The notes under the pieces were generated by a model. The model searched no databases. It had not been told where the DNA came from and saw only the letters and a list, made by a program, of their open reading frames with translations. The position numbers and the translations under genes were made by a program. From Bog-473 sp963824195 (GTDB taxonomy: Bacteria > Actinomycetota > Acidimicrobiia > Acidimicrobiales > RAAP-2): a DNA stretch of 64,000 nt. The DNA lies in assembly GCA_963824195.1 (NCBI GenBank), contig CAWGOJ010000039.1, positions 360,016-424,015 on the forward strand, in the 5' to 3' direction. Below are positions 8,506 to 17,254 of the stretch, piece after piece; the stretch's first letter is position 1, and each line of letters starts with the position of its first letter.

Positions 8506-10740
8506 GTGTCGGCCCGGTGCTACGTTCCCCGGGGAGTGCCGATCGGGGTTGATCAGGAGGTACGGCCGCCGGCTGACCTCGTGGTGCGCCGGCCGCGGCG
8601 CGTGTTCCGCAAGGACATCGAGGGCCTCCGGGCCGTGGCCATCCTCGCCGTGGTCCTCTACCACGCCCACGTCGGCGCGGTGCCCGGCGGCTACGTCGGG
8701 GTGGACGTCTTCTTCGTGATCTCGGGGTATCTGATCACGGACCACCTCTGGCGCGAGGTCCACGACCGCCGGCGCCTCTCCTTCAGCGGGTTCTACGGGC
8801 GGCGCATCCGCCGCCTGCTGCCGGCCTCGTTCCTGGTCCTGGCGGTGACGGCGGTCGCCTCGGCCGCCATCCTCCCGCCGCTGACGGCCCGCTCGGTGCT
8901 CAAGGACGGCGTCGCCTGCGCGCTCTATGTCGGCAACTACCGGTTCGCCCTGCTCCAGACCAACTACCTGACGGCGTCCGCCGCACCCTCGCCCTTCCAG
9001 AACTACTGGTCGCTCGGCGTGGAGGAGCAGTTCTACCTGATCTGGCCGGCGGTGCTCCTCTTTGCCTCGCTCGCCTGGCGCCGCCGCTCCGCGCGTCACG
9101 AGCGCCCGCCCTCGCGCGCCGCCGCTGCCGCCGTCCTCGGCGTCATCGCCGTGACCTCGTGTGCCTTCTCCATCTGGCTCACCAATGCCTCCGAGCCATG
9201 GGCCTTCTTCTCGCTGCCGACGCGTGCCTGGGAGTTGGCGGTCGGTGGCCTGATCGCGCTCGGCGCCCCGATCATCGGCCGGATGCGGGGCCGGCCGCTG
9301 CTGGGGTGGATCGGACTCGGCCTCGTGGTGTGGTCCGTCACGTCCTTCACGTCGAGCACGCCGTTCCCCGGGACCGCCGCGCTCGTGCCCGTCCTCGGGG
9401 CGGCAGCCATCATCGCTGCCGGCACCGGTCCGCGCCCCTTGCACGGACCGGTGCAGATCCTGCGGACCTCGCCCATGCAGGTCGTCGGCCGGATCTCCTA
9501 CTCCTGGTACCTGTGGCACTGGCCCATGCTGATCCTCGTGCCCGCCGCGCTGGGCCACGCACTCTCGCTCGCACAGAACCTCTCGGTCGCCGCGATCAGC
9601 TTCGTCGTGGCGACGGCCACCTTCGTACTTGTCGAGCGCCCCGTCCGTCTGTCCAGCTGGCTGTCAACCGCACCGAGCCGTAGCCTCAGGCTCGGTGCCG
9701 CCTTGACGGTCGCCGCCGTCGGCGCCTGTGTGCTGTCCGTGCTGTCGCTGCCAAGCCTCACCGGAAGCGGGCACGCGCCCGTGGCGTCGGCTGCACTGCG
9801 CGCGGGGACCAAGTCGCAGGTGGTGGCGGCGGCCGACCCGGTGCTGTCGCAGCTGTACCAGCAAACGGCTGCGATCAACGCACAGGTGGCCCGCTCCCTC
9901 ACGGTCCAGGACGTGCCGGCCAACCTGGAACCGAGCCTCCCGGACGCCAACGCTGACGAACCGCCCGTCTTCGTCGACGGCTGCCTCGACAGCTACACCG
10001 ACACGTCACTGCGGCCCTGCGTCTTCGGCGACACCACCGCGAGCACCACGGTGGTGCTCTTCGGCGACTCCCACGCGGCAATGTGGTTCCCCGCGGTGGA
10101 ACAGGCAGCGGAAAAGTTCGGCTGGCGGCTGATCACCTGGACGAAGGCCACCTGCCCGCCCTTCCCGCTGCCCATCTTCAGCCCCGAGCTCGGGCGGACG
10201 TTCACCGAGTGTGACGAGTGGCGCGCCGACGTGCTCAGCCAGATCGCGGCCATCCATCCCGCACTCGTCGTTCTCGGCGTCGCCCGCCACTACACCGACA
10301 TCTACAACTTCACCCCCTACAGTCCTGTCTGGCTCTCGGGTCTCGGGCAGGAGGTCAGCGACATCCGCAGCCTCGGCCCCCAGGTGATGGTCTTCGGGCC
10401 CGTCCCCAAGCCCCCCTTCGACGTCCCGGGGTGCCTCTCGGCGCATCTCACCGACGCCACGGCATGCACGGTGCCGGTCGACGTCGGGCTCGACGTTCCC
10501 GGGATGGGAGCCGAGTTGCTGGCCGTCACCAAGAACGGCGGTACCTACGTCGACACCCAGCCCTGGTTCTGCACCCTCTCCACCTGTGCCGTGATGGTGG
10601 ACAACCTCGTCGTGTACCGCGACGACAATCACCTGACCCAGGCCTATGCCTCCTTCCTGGCGCCCGCCGTCGAGCCCGTGCTGCAGCGGGCGATCGCGGG
10701 TCAGCCAGTGGTGAGCGTCGCGGCGCGGCCCCTGCCGTAG
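8506..10740 (+). CDS. acyltransferase 3 / SGNH-hydrolase membrane protein (OafA/YrhL type)
   Basis: A protein of about 744 residues. An N-terminal acyltransferase-3 domain of about 10 membrane helices starts with FRKDIEGLRAVAILAVVLYH, with FFVISGYLIT and RRIRRLLPA following. A C-terminal extracytoplasmic SGNH domain has LFGDSHAAMW (catalytic Ser) and DDNHLT (Asp-x-x-His). The family O-acetylates surface polysaccharides or glycolipids. The start is uncertain: GTG 8506, GTG 8536 and a GTG at about 8581 are all possible, and none has an ideal ribosome site. The 3' end overlaps the convergent hydrogenase-protease gene by 40 bases. Confidence 0.92.
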   Translation: MSARCYVPRGVPIGVDQEVRPPADLVVRRPRRVFRKDIEGLRAVAILAVVLYHAHVGAVPGGYVGVDVFFVISGYLITDHLWREVHDRRRLSFSGFYGRRIRRLLPASFLVLAVTAVASAAILPPLTARSVLKDGVACALYVGNYRFALLQTNYLTASAAPSPFQNYWSLGVEEQFYLIWPAVLLFASLAWRRRSARHERPPSRAAAAAVLGVIAVTSCAFSIWLTNASEPWAFFSLPTRAWELAVGGLIALGAPIIGRMRGRPLLGWIGLGLVVWSVTSFTSSTPFPGTAALVPVLGAAAIIAAGTGPRPLHGPVQILRTSPMQVVGRISYSWYLWHWPMLILVPAALGHALSLAQNLSVAAISFVVATATFVLVERPVRLSSWLSTAPSRSLRLGAALTVAAVGACVLSVLSLPSLTGSGHAPVASAALRAGTKSQVVAAADPVLSQLYQQTAAINAQVARSLTVQDVPANLEPSLPDANADEPPVFVDGCLDSYTDTSLRPCVFGDTTASTTVVLFGDSHAAMWFPAVEQAAEKFGWRLITWTKATCPPFPLPIFSPELGRTFTECDEWRADVLSQIAAIHPALVVLGVARHYTDIYNFTPYSPVWLSGLGQEVSDIRSLGPQVMVFGPVPKPPFDVPGCLSAHLTDATACTVPVDVGLDVPGMGAELLAVTKNGGTYVDTQPWFCTLSTCAVMVDNLVVYRDDNHLTQAYASFLAPAVEPVLQRAIAGQPVVSVAARPLP

Positions 10741-11231
10741 CGGGCGCCAGCCGCGGCCGCCCCGGCGAGCTCGGCCACGATCCGGGCCGTCCGCTCCACC
10801 GCGCCCGACACACACGGGCTCAGCCCGACTCCCTCGCTGAAGTCCTCGCCCCCGATGCCGACGAGCACAACCCGCGTCGGAGCCGAGCCCTGGGCGCGGG
10901 CGAGGCGCAGAGCCTCTATCACGCCGAGCCCGTGGCTGCTCGCCCGCGACGCCGGGAGGGCGTACCCGTCAGGCGGGGCGCCCAGGTCCACCTCGACGAC
11001 GTGCAGCTCCCCGGGCTCCGCCCCGCCGGCAACCGCGTCGACGACGATGGCGAGCTCGGCGCCGTCCCATGCCCCGAGCAGATCGAGCGGCGAGGCCAGC
11101 GTGCCGAGCACCTCGGCGCCCCCGGCCCCGCCGCGCAAACGGTCCAGCACGGCGGGGCCGGCGCCGTCGTCCCGTCGGAACTCGCTGCCGACGGCCGCAA
11201 TCACGACGCGACGGGCACGCGCCACGCTCAT
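10701..11231 (-). CDS. hydrogenase maturation protease
   Basis: The 176-residue protein is the endopeptidase that trims the C-terminus of the hydrogenase large subunit after nickel insertion. It shows AAVGSEFRRDDGAG at the N-terminus, VVDAVAGG (metal Asp) and SSHGLGV (metal His), and GLSPCVS typical of proteases for group 3 enzymes. Its ATG overlaps the large-subunit stop by four bases (ATGA), so it is translationally coupled as the last gene of the operon. A longer upstream start is possible but would run into the large-subunit gene. Confidence 0.9.
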   Translation of the reverse strand: MSVARARRVVIAAVGSEFRRDDGAGPAVLDRLRGGAGGAEVLGTLASPLDLLGAWDGAELAIVVDAVAGGAEPGELHVVEVDLGAPPDGYALPASRASSHGLGVIEALRLARAQGSAPTRVVLVGIGGEDFSEGVGLSPCVSGAVERTARIVAELAGAAAAGARYGRGRAATLTTG

Positions 11232-12532
11232 CGCCGGTTGATCGTGAGGTCGAGAAAATGCGTGGCGCACGAGATGCACGGGTCGTGGTTACGGACCGCT
11301 TGCTCGCTCCTCCAGGTGAGCTCGTCGTCGCTGAGGTCCAGCGACGCCTGGACGGTCCGGCGGATGTCGGACTCGATGGTGATCTGGTTCTGGGAGGTGG
11401 GGGGCACGATCTGCGCCGCGGTGATGGATCCCTCCGGGTCGATGCGGTAGCGATGAAAGAGGAGGCCCCGCGGCGCCTCGGTGGCCCCGGTACCCATGCC
11501 GCCACCCGGCGGGACGGCGGCGCTCGGCGGGTCGGGCGGCTCGTAGCGCTCCACCAGGGCCAGCGCCTCGTGGCAGGCGAACACGATCTCGACAGCCCGC
11601 ACGATGATGCTCCGGAAGGGGTTCGTGCATGTCGGGCCCAGGCCCGCCCGTGCCGCCGCCCGGGCGGCCACGTCGGGCAGCTCCGCCGAGTTGAGGGCAT
11701 AGCGGGCCAGCGGCCCCGTCAGGTACACCAAGCGGTTCTCAAGGCGGGCCTGTAGTGCCGTCGAGCGGGCCACGTGCTCTTCGACGACGAGGTCGGCAAA
11801 ACCCGCGGGGGTGGTGTCCAACCCGTCGGACGAGGCGACGCGGCCCGACTCGAGCGGGTAGCGGCCCGGGTCGCGCAGGGCCACGAAGCGGTAGTCGCCC
11901 TGGACGTCGGGGAAGTCGAACCCGGCGACCCATTCCACCGTGGCCAGCGCAAGGTCGAGGGTCTCGGTGAGCGGGCCCGCCAGGGTCGCCACCTCCGCCC
12001 GGCTGGGGGCGCGGTAGAACCCGCCGACCTTGACGTTGACCGGATGGATAGCCCGACCTCCGATCGTCTCCATGATGCGGTTGCCCATCTTCTTCATGGC
12101 GAGCCCGCGCTCGAAGGCGGGCCGGTGTTCTTGCGCCATCTCCACCGCGTCCTCGCACCCGAGGAAGTCGGGGGCATGGAGCAGGTGGACATGAAGGGAA
12201 TGGCTCTGCATCCATTCACCGCAGTAGAGGAGGCGTCGCAGGTCCGCGATGCCACGATCGACGCTGATCCCCAGGGCATCCTCCACCGCTGCGCACGCGC
12301 TCATCTGGTAGGCGACCGGGCAAATACCGCAGATGCGGGCGGTGAGATCCGGTGCCTCGGTGGCCCGGCGGCCGCGTAGAAAGGCCTCGAAGAAGCGGGG
12401 CGGCTCGAAGATACGCAGCTCGACGTCCTCCACCCGGCCGTCGCGCACCTCGACGCGCAACGACCCCTCGCCCTCGACGCGCGCCAGACCTTGGACCGAA
12501 ACCGTGCGCCGGCGCTCGTCGGGCGGTGTCAC
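11228..12532 (-). CDS. hyhL: group 3b-like [NiFe] hydrogenase large (alpha) subunit
   Basis: This 434-residue subunit carries the NiFe active site. The L1 motif is RICGIC (Cys68, Cys71) and the L2 motif DPCISCATH (Cys419, Cys422, His425). The final nine residues after His425 are the expected peptide removed by the protease encoded next. Length and the short C-terminal extension fit cytoplasmic NAD(P)-linked group 3b enzymes. The residue three after Cys71+1, usually His in many hydrogenases (RxCGxCxxxH), is Tyr here. Start is GTG, overlapping the small-subunit stop by four bases. Confidence 0.95.
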   Translation of the reverse strand: MTPPDERRRTVSVQGLARVEGEGSLRVEVRDGRVEDVELRIFEPPRFFEAFLRGRRATEAPDLTARICGICPVAYQMSACAAVEDALGISVDRGIADLRRLLYCGEWMQSHSLHVHLLHAPDFLGCEDAVEMAQEHRPAFERGLAMKKMGNRIMETIGGRAIHPVNVKVGGFYRAPSRAEVATLAGPLTETLDLALATVEWVAGFDFPDVQGDYRFVALRDPGRYPLESGRVASSDGLDTTPAGFADLVVEEHVARSTALQARLENRLVYLTGPLARYALNSAELPDVAARAAARAGLGPTCTNPFRSIIVRAVEIVFACHEALALVERYEPPDPPSAAVPPGGGMGTGATEAPRGLLFHRYRIDPEGSITAAQIVPPTSQNQITIESDIRRTVQASLDLSDDELTWRSEQAVRNHDPCISCATHFLDLTINRR

Positions 12533-13341
12533 GGTGCCTCCCGGGTCGTGGCGCCACCGGCGCGTGCACGCAGGGTAACGGACTGGCGTCCGAACACCTC
12601 GTTACCCGAATAGAACGTGGAGAACAGACGCGACGCGTCCACGGGCGTCATGCCCTGGCTCAGCAGTTCCTCTGCCAAGGCGCCGGTGTTCGCCCCTCCG
12701 ACGGGCCCGAAGCAGCCGTAGCAGCCGCGGCCCACGGACGGGCACAGCGCGCCGCATCCCGCCCGGGTGACGGGGCCCAGGCAGGGGGTCCCATGCGCGA
12801 CCAGCACGCACACCGTGCCCCGGCCCTTGCACTCCTGGCAGACCGTATGGTCGGGGATGACCGGGCGACGCCCGATCAGCGAGGCGGTGACGACCTCGAG
12901 CAGCTGGCGGCGGTCGATGGGGCAGCCGTTCAGCTCGAAGTCGACCGGCACGTGAGCGGAAATCGGCGTCGAGGTCGAGAGCGATGACACGTACTCGGGA
13001 TGGGCGTAGACGACGCCCACGAACTCGCCCTCCTCGGCGAGGTTCCGCAGTGCCTGCACGCCCCCCGACGTCGCACAGGCACCGATGGTGATCAGCCGGC
13101 GCGACGCGGCGCGGATGGCCAGAATCCGCTCGGCATCCTCGGCGGTCGTGATGGAGCCTTCGACGAGCGAGACGTCGTAGGGGCCATCGACGTGGGCGCG
13201 GGTCATCTCGGAGAAGTGGGCGATCCGCACCGCACCGGCGAGGTCCAGCAGCTCGTCCTCGCAGTCGAGCAGGCTCAACTGGCACCCGTCGCAGGAGGCG
13301 AACTTCCACACGGCCAGGGTGGGGGCGGCGTCCGGGGTCAC
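12529..13341 (-). CDS. hyhS: group 3b-like [NiFe] hydrogenase small (delta) subunit
   Basis: The 270-residue Fe-S subunit carries electrons between the NiFe site and the flavin module. SCDGCQ (Cys17, Cys20), GACATSGG and later Cys-rich segments (CQECKGRGTVC, CGALCPSVGRGCYGC) supply ligands for the clusters. There is no Tat signal peptide, so the enzyme is cytoplasmic. Start is GTG at 13341, overlapping the preceding stop by four bases (GTGA). Gene order B-G-S-L matches the hyh operon of Thermococcus. Confidence 0.94.
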   Translation of the reverse strand: MTPDAAPTLAVWKFASCDGCQLSLLDCEDELLDLAGAVRIAHFSEMTRAHVDGPYDVSLVEGSITTAEDAERILAIRAASRRLITIGACATSGGVQALRNLAEEGEFVGVVYAHPEYVSSLSTSTPISAHVPVDFELNGCPIDRRQLLEVVTASLIGRRPVIPDHTVCQECKGRGTVCVLVAHGTPCLGPVTRAGCGALCPSVGRGCYGCFGPVGGANTGALAEELLSQGMTPVDASRLFSTFYSGNEVFGRQSVTLRARAGGATTREAP

Positions 13342-14198
13342 CGGTTGCGCTCCATGAACAGCTCGTCCGCCAGCCCGCCGTAGCGCACGACCGGGCCGTC
13401 CCGGCAGACCAGCAGCGGCCCGAGCTGGCAGTGGCCGCACAGGCCGATGCCACACTGCATGTTCCGCTCCAACGAGACGCGGACGCGCCCGGCGTCGACG
13501 CCCCGGTCCACCAACGCTCGGCCACCGAAGCGCATCATGATCTCGGGGCCGCAGAGCAGAGCCAACGCACCCGACGCCTCGAACGGCGCCCCCGGCAGCA
13601 ACGCCGTGACCACGCCCACCACACCGACCCAACCCGGTGCCCCCACGTCGACGGAGACGCCCACGTGCACGCCCGCCCGCTCCCAGGCCTGGAGTTCCTC
13701 GTGGAAGAGGATCTGGTCCGGTGATCGGGAGCCCGCCAGCACAAAGACACGGCCGCGGCCGCACTGCTGTCGCGCCACGAGATCCCGGACCGCGCCCCGC
13801 AGCGGGGCCAGGCCAATACCGCCCGCCATGACCACCACGTCGGCGCCGTCCTCGACCTCGTCGATGCCCCACGAGGAGCCGAAGGGCCCGCGGATCCCGA
13901 CCAGCGACCCCACCGGTGCCGCGCAGAGCCCGGCACTGACCGCACCGACCCGGCGGATGGAGTGCTCCATCGGCCCCGGGGCGCCCGGCGCACTGGACAT
14001 GGACACCGCGATCTCTCCCCTGCCGAAGGACGTGACCATGTTGAACTGACCGTGCCTGAAGGTCGGCGACGGCCCCTGGACCGGCTCGAGCGAGAGCGTG
14101 ACCACGTCGGCGGCCTCCTCCCTCCGTCCCACCACGATGTACGGCGCGGGGACGAGCGACCCGGTGGGGTCGACGTGGGAGACGGTCTCAGCGGTCAT
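13338..14198 (-). CDS. hyhG: hydrogenase FAD/NAD(P)-binding (gamma) subunit
   Basis: The 286-residue protein is of the ferredoxin-NADP reductase type, with an FAD-binding barrel (GQFNMVT, SMSSAP), a nucleotide-binding segment MAGGIGLAPLRG and a C-terminal [2Fe-2S] motif with Cys249, Cys254, Cys257 and Cys265 (CGIGLCGHC...LVC). It passes electrons between the hydrogenase clusters and NAD(P). It overlaps the cNMP-binding gene by 11 bases and the small-subunit gene by 4. Confidence 0.93.
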   Translation of the reverse strand: MTAETVSHVDPTGSLVPAPYIVVGRREEAADVVTLSLEPVQGPSPTFRHGQFNMVTSFGRGEIAVSMSSAPGAPGPMEHSIRRVGAVSAGLCAAPVGSLVGIRGPFGSSWGIDEVEDGADVVVMAGGIGLAPLRGAVRDLVARQQCGRGRVFVLAGSRSPDQILFHEELQAWERAGVHVGVSVDVGAPGWVGVVGVVTALLPGAPFEASGALALLCGPEIMMRFGGRALVDRGVDAGRVRVSLERNMQCGIGLCGHCQLGPLLVCRDGPVVRYGGLADELFMERNR

Positions 14199-14658
14199 CG
14201 GTCGCGCCGTAGAGGTCGAGCAGCCTGATGCGGGTGGCCTGGAGACGCTCGAGCATGACCGCCGTGAGCCGGTCCAGGAACAGGAACCCGAGCAGCGGGT
14301 TCTCCGCCAGGGCGACTCGCAGCGGCGCGGTGTCGAGCGCAACCGCCTCCACATGGTCGATGGCACGGGCGTCGAACTGGTAGCGGAACGGAGGGGCGGC
14401 CCAGGACAGCCCGACCACATGGCCCGCCCCGATCGTCTCGATGACGAGGGCCCCCCGGCTGGGCGCATGGATCTCAATGGCCACGTGCCCCGTTGTCACG
14501 AGATACGCGACGTCCGCCGGGCTCCCCTCACGGAACAGCAGCGCTCCTGGGCGGAACGAGACCAGCTCCGCCTGATCGGCCACGAGCTCGACGGCCTCGG
14601 GCGGGAAGCCCGCCAGGAACGCATGACCCGACAGGAGCCTGCGCGCCGCCTCGTTCAC
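14188..14658 (-). CDS. cyclic-nucleotide-binding-domain protein within the hydrogenase operon
   Basis: This 156-residue protein consists of a Crp-type cNMP-binding beta-roll only (about residues 25-120; RPGALLFREGSPADVAYLV is the recognisable start) with a short helical tail and no helix-turn-helix. The canonical phosphate-binding cassette is not obvious, so it may bind another ligand or none. It overlaps the flanking hydrogenase genes by 4 and 11 bases, so it is surely co-expressed. A role as sensor or assembly partner of the hydrogenase is inference. Confidence 0.85.
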   Translation of the reverse strand: MNEAARRLLSGHAFLAGFPPEAVELVADQAELVSFRPGALLFREGSPADVAYLVTTGHVAIEIHAPSRGALVIETIGAGHVVGLSWAAPPFRYQFDARAIDHVEAVALDTAPLRVALAENPLLGFLFLDRLTAVMLERLQATRIRLLDLYGATDDR

Positions 14659-15833
14659 GGGACGTCCACGTCCGCGACCGCACCGTCGGTCGCTCTGATG
14701 GCGGCCGCCTCCTCGGTGATGTCGATGCCGACCGGACACCAGGCGATGCAGCGCCCGCAGCCGACGCATCCGGACGTGTCGAACTGGTCCCACCATGTCG
14801 ACAGCTTGTGGGTGAGCCACTGGCGATAGCGAGAGGAGGTGGTTGGCCGGACGGCCCCGCCGTGCAAGTAGGAGTGGTCGATGTCGAAGCACGAGGCCCA
14901 CGTCCGCCGGCGCTCGATCGTGCCGTCGACCTCGCTCAGGTCCTTGACGTCGGAGCAGAAGCAGGTCGGGCAGACCAGGGTGCAGTTTCCGCAGGAGAGG
15001 CACCGCTCGGCCACCTCGTCCCACCTCGGGTGCTCGAGGTTGCGGGCGAGGAGCGCAGCCAGCCCGTCCGTCTGGAGCGAGCGCCCCATGCCGGCGCGCG
15101 CTCCGTCGACCACGTCCCCGCGTGCACTGCGGTCCTCCTCTGTGACGGGGACCCAGCCGAGACCCTCGAGGAGCTCCGCCCCCGCCTCGGTCCCCACCTG
15201 CACGTAGAAGCGGTGCATCCCCGTGAGCAGCTCGGTCAGGGCGAGGTCGTACCCCGGCCCCGCGTCGGGGCCGGTACCCATGGACGTGCAGAAGCAGGTG
15301 GAGGAGGGCTTCCCGCACTCCACGGCGATGACCAGCGACCCGGCGCGCCGGGCCGTGTAGCGGTCGTCGGGGACCTCGCCGCCGGCAAGGACCCGGTCCA
15401 GCACGTCGAGTGCAGCGAGTTCGCAAGGGCGGGCGCCCACGATGGCCAGAGGCCGCTCCGGCGGGGCCGGCACCGCAACGGAGACAGCACCGTCGGCCAC
15501 CGCCGCCCGAAACACCGTCTCCTCGGGCTTGAAGAACTCGGACTTCCACGAGGCGGGACCGACGGCCCAGCCGAAGAGCTCGGCGTCGCCCTCCTGCTCC
15601 AGCCGGTAGCGGCCGGGAGCCTGGAGGTCGTGCCAGCCGGCCGGCAGGTCGCCGGCTCCGCCCACGTCACCGTGCACGATCGCGCCGTCGCGGGCGACGG
15701 GCCCGATCGTCCGGTAACCGCGCTCGCCGAGAAGCACGATCAGACGGTCGAGTCCGCCCACGTCGATGACCGCATCGTCTCCGGGGCGCACGGAACCCAA
15801 ACTACGCCGCGGGCCGGCCGGAGCGGCGCACAC
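14655..15833 (-). CDS. hyhB: hydrogenase 4Fe-4S (beta) subunit
   Basis: The 392-residue subunit carries two ferredoxin-like clusters in its C-terminal third: CLSCGNCTLVCPTC near residue 281 and CVGCGRCIAWCPVGI near 358. The long N-terminal part (ARPCELAALDVLDRVL) matches the beta subunit of Pyrococcus/Thermococcus sulfhydrogenase-type enzymes. It relays electrons and may interact with ferredoxin or polysulfide in related enzymes. It is first in the hydrogenase run and starts 36 bases after the GAPDH stop, so both are likely in one transcript. GTG a few codons downstream (SVRPGDD) is an alternative start. Confidence 0.92.
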   Translation of the reverse strand: MCAAPAGPRRSLGSVRPGDDAVIDVGGLDRLIVLLGERGYRTIGPVARDGAIVHGDVGGAGDLPAGWHDLQAPGRYRLEQEGDAELFGWAVGPASWKSEFFKPEETVFRAAVADGAVSVAVPAPPERPLAIVGARPCELAALDVLDRVLAGGEVPDDRYTARRAGSLVIAVECGKPSSTCFCTSMGTGPDAGPGYDLALTELLTGMHRFYVQVGTEAGAELLEGLGWVPVTEEDRSARGDVVDGARAGMGRSLQTDGLAALLARNLEHPRWDEVAERCLSCGNCTLVCPTCFCSDVKDLSEVDGTIERRRTWASCFDIDHSYLHGGAVRPTTSSRYRQWLTHKLSTWWDQFDTSGCVGCGRCIAWCPVGIDITEEAAAIRATDGAVADVDVP

Positions 15834-15869
15834 GACACCATCCGCCCACGTCGCCGTCCAGGATCTTGC

Positions 15870-16883
15870 TCAGTGCTCCACCGGACCGCCGACGACCGTG
15901 GCCAGGTCGACGAGGCGGCTCGAATACCCGGTCTCGTTGTCGTACCAACCGAGCACCTTGACCAGGTTGCCGCTGGCCATCGTCAGCTTCGAGTCGAAGA
16001 TGCACGAGGCCGGGGAGCCGATGATGTCGGTCGACACGAGGTCGTCCTCGGAGTACTCGAGCAGGCCCGCCAATCGACCCACCTCGGCAGCCGACCGGTA
16101 GGCGTCACAGATCTCGTCCACCGTCGGCGTCGCCCGGAGGGTGGCCACCAGATCAGTGATGGACCCGTCGGGCACGGGGACGCGAAGCGACAGGCCGTCG
16201 AGCCGCCCCGCTACGTCGGGCAGGACGAGACCGGTCGCCCGGGCTGCGCCGGTCGTCGTGGGCACGATGTTGATCGCCGCGCCCCGCGAGCGGCGCGGAT
16301 CCTTGTGCAGGGCATCGACGAGGTGCTGGTCGTCCGTGTAGGCGTGCACCGTCGTCATGAACCCCTGCTCCATGCCGAACGCGTCGTCGAGCACCTTGGC
16401 CAGAACGGCCAGGCAGTTCGTCGTGCACGACGCATTGGAAACCACAAAGTCACGTCCCGGGTCGAACGAGTCCTCGTTGACACCGACCACGAAAGTGGCG
16501 TCGGCGTCCTTGACCGGGGCGGAGACGATCACTCGCCGCGCGCCCGCTTCGATATGAGCCGCCGCCTTCTCCCGGCTGGTGAGCCGGCCCGTGCTCTCGA
16601 TCACGACGTCGATGCCCAGTTCCCTCCACGGCAGCTCGCCGGGGTGGGGCTCCATGAGCATGGTGACGGGTGAGGAGCCGACCATCATCGTGTCGTGCTC
16701 GACCGACACCGGCACCGGGAAGTGCCCGTGGACCGAGTCGCGGGCCAGCAAGCGTGCCAGTGCCTCGGGATCGCCCAGGTCGTTCACGGCGGCCACCTCG
16801 ACGTCATGGGGCGACTTGATGGCGGCGCGGAGGAAGGCGCGCCCCGTCCGGCCGAACCCGTTGATTGCGACTCTCACTGCCAT
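15870..16883 (-). CDS. gap: glyceraldehyde-3-phosphate dehydrogenase, type I
   Basis: A full-length 337-residue glycolytic enzyme. The N-terminal Rossmann motif VAINGFGRTGR, Asp35 at the NAD-ribose position, catalytic Cys153 in SNASCTTNC and His180 in VHAYTDDQ are all present, as is WYDNETGYS near the end. It is unusual in lying directly upstream of a hydrogenase operon; that and the two DosR-like sites 50-90 bases upstream of its start suggest it is a low-oxygen paralogue. The ATG at 16883 is the only start that gives the family N-terminus. Confidence 0.95.
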   Translation of the reverse strand: MAVRVAINGFGRTGRAFLRAAIKSPHDVEVAAVNDLGDPEALARLLARDSVHGHFPVPVSVEHDTMMVGSSPVTMLMEPHPGELPWRELGIDVVIESTGRLTSREKAAAHIEAGARRVIVSAPVKDADATFVVGVNEDSFDPGRDFVVSNASCTTNCLAVLAKVLDDAFGMEQGFMTTVHAYTDDQHLVDALHKDPRRSRGAAINIVPTTTGAARATGLVLPDVAGRLDGLSLRVPVPDGSITDLVATLRATPTVDEICDAYRSAAEVGRLAGLLEYSEDDLVSTDIIGSPASCIFDSKLTMASGNLVKVLGWYDNETGYSSRLVDLATVVGGPVEH

Positions 16884-16934
16884 CGTCGACGTCTCCGTTG
16901 TCCGTGGGGACCACGGGGTCCCTCGTAATTCGAT

Positions 16935-16948
16935 GGTCCCATCGGCAT
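16935..16948 (+). promoter_or_regulatory. DosR-box-like site 2
   Basis: GGTCCCATCGGCAT shares 10 of 14 positions with site 1 (GGGACCATCGGCTC). It is 52-65 bases upstream of the GAPDH start. A further GGGACC-ACGG-GGTCCC inverted repeat sits at 16907-16922 in the same gap. Confidence 0.35.
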
Positions 16949-16961
16949 GGCGTGCGCAGTA

Positions 16962-16975
16962 GTGCCAAAGGTCCC
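16962..16975 (-). promoter_or_regulatory. DosR-box-like site 3
   Basis: On the minus strand it reads GGGACCTTTGGCAC, 10 of 14 core positions of the mycobacterial DosR consensus. It is 79-92 bases upstream of the GAPDH start and 27 bases from site 2, a paired arrangement common for response regulators. Confidence 0.5.
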
Positions 16976-16989
16976 CGATCAGGGGCCCC

Positions 16990-17175
16990 TTACGCGCCGA
17001 CCTCCGACCCGAGCTGTGCGAGCACACCCTCGAGCGAGACACGCCGGGAGCGCAGGCCGTCGCGGTAAGCAGCGTTGTCCGTTGCCGCGATCTCCGAGCT
17101 GAGGTCACCGAGCGCCCCGCGAAGGAGCTGACCCAGGTCCTCTACCTGCTCGTCATTCAGTTCGATCTTCATCAT
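16990..17175 (-). CDS. small conserved-looking protein, 61 aa
   Basis: This short protein begins MMKIELNDEQVEDLGQLL, is helical and charged, and has no membrane segment. GGGAGGAGC lies just upstream of the ATG, a strong ribosome site. It shares its promoter gap, with two DosR-like sites, with the divergent ketoacid oxidoreductase operon. I do not recognise a named family. It could belong to the same regulon and be expressed at low oxygen. Confidence 0.7.
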   Translation of the reverse strand: MMKIELNDEQVEDLGQLLRGALGDLSSEIAATDNAAYRDGLRSRRVSLEGVLAQLGSEVGA

Positions 17176-17254
17176 GTGCTCCTCCCGTTGCAGCGGGCAA
17201 AGGGGCCCGGCCGTCCGTCACGGCAATTGATGCCCGTCCACGTCCCGGGCACCA

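Noticed and set aside
16907..16922. GGGACC-ACGG-GGTCCC as a further DosR box
   Set aside because: The symmetry is good, but the half-sites are two bases further apart than in the consensus, so it is mentioned only as a neighbouring repeat.
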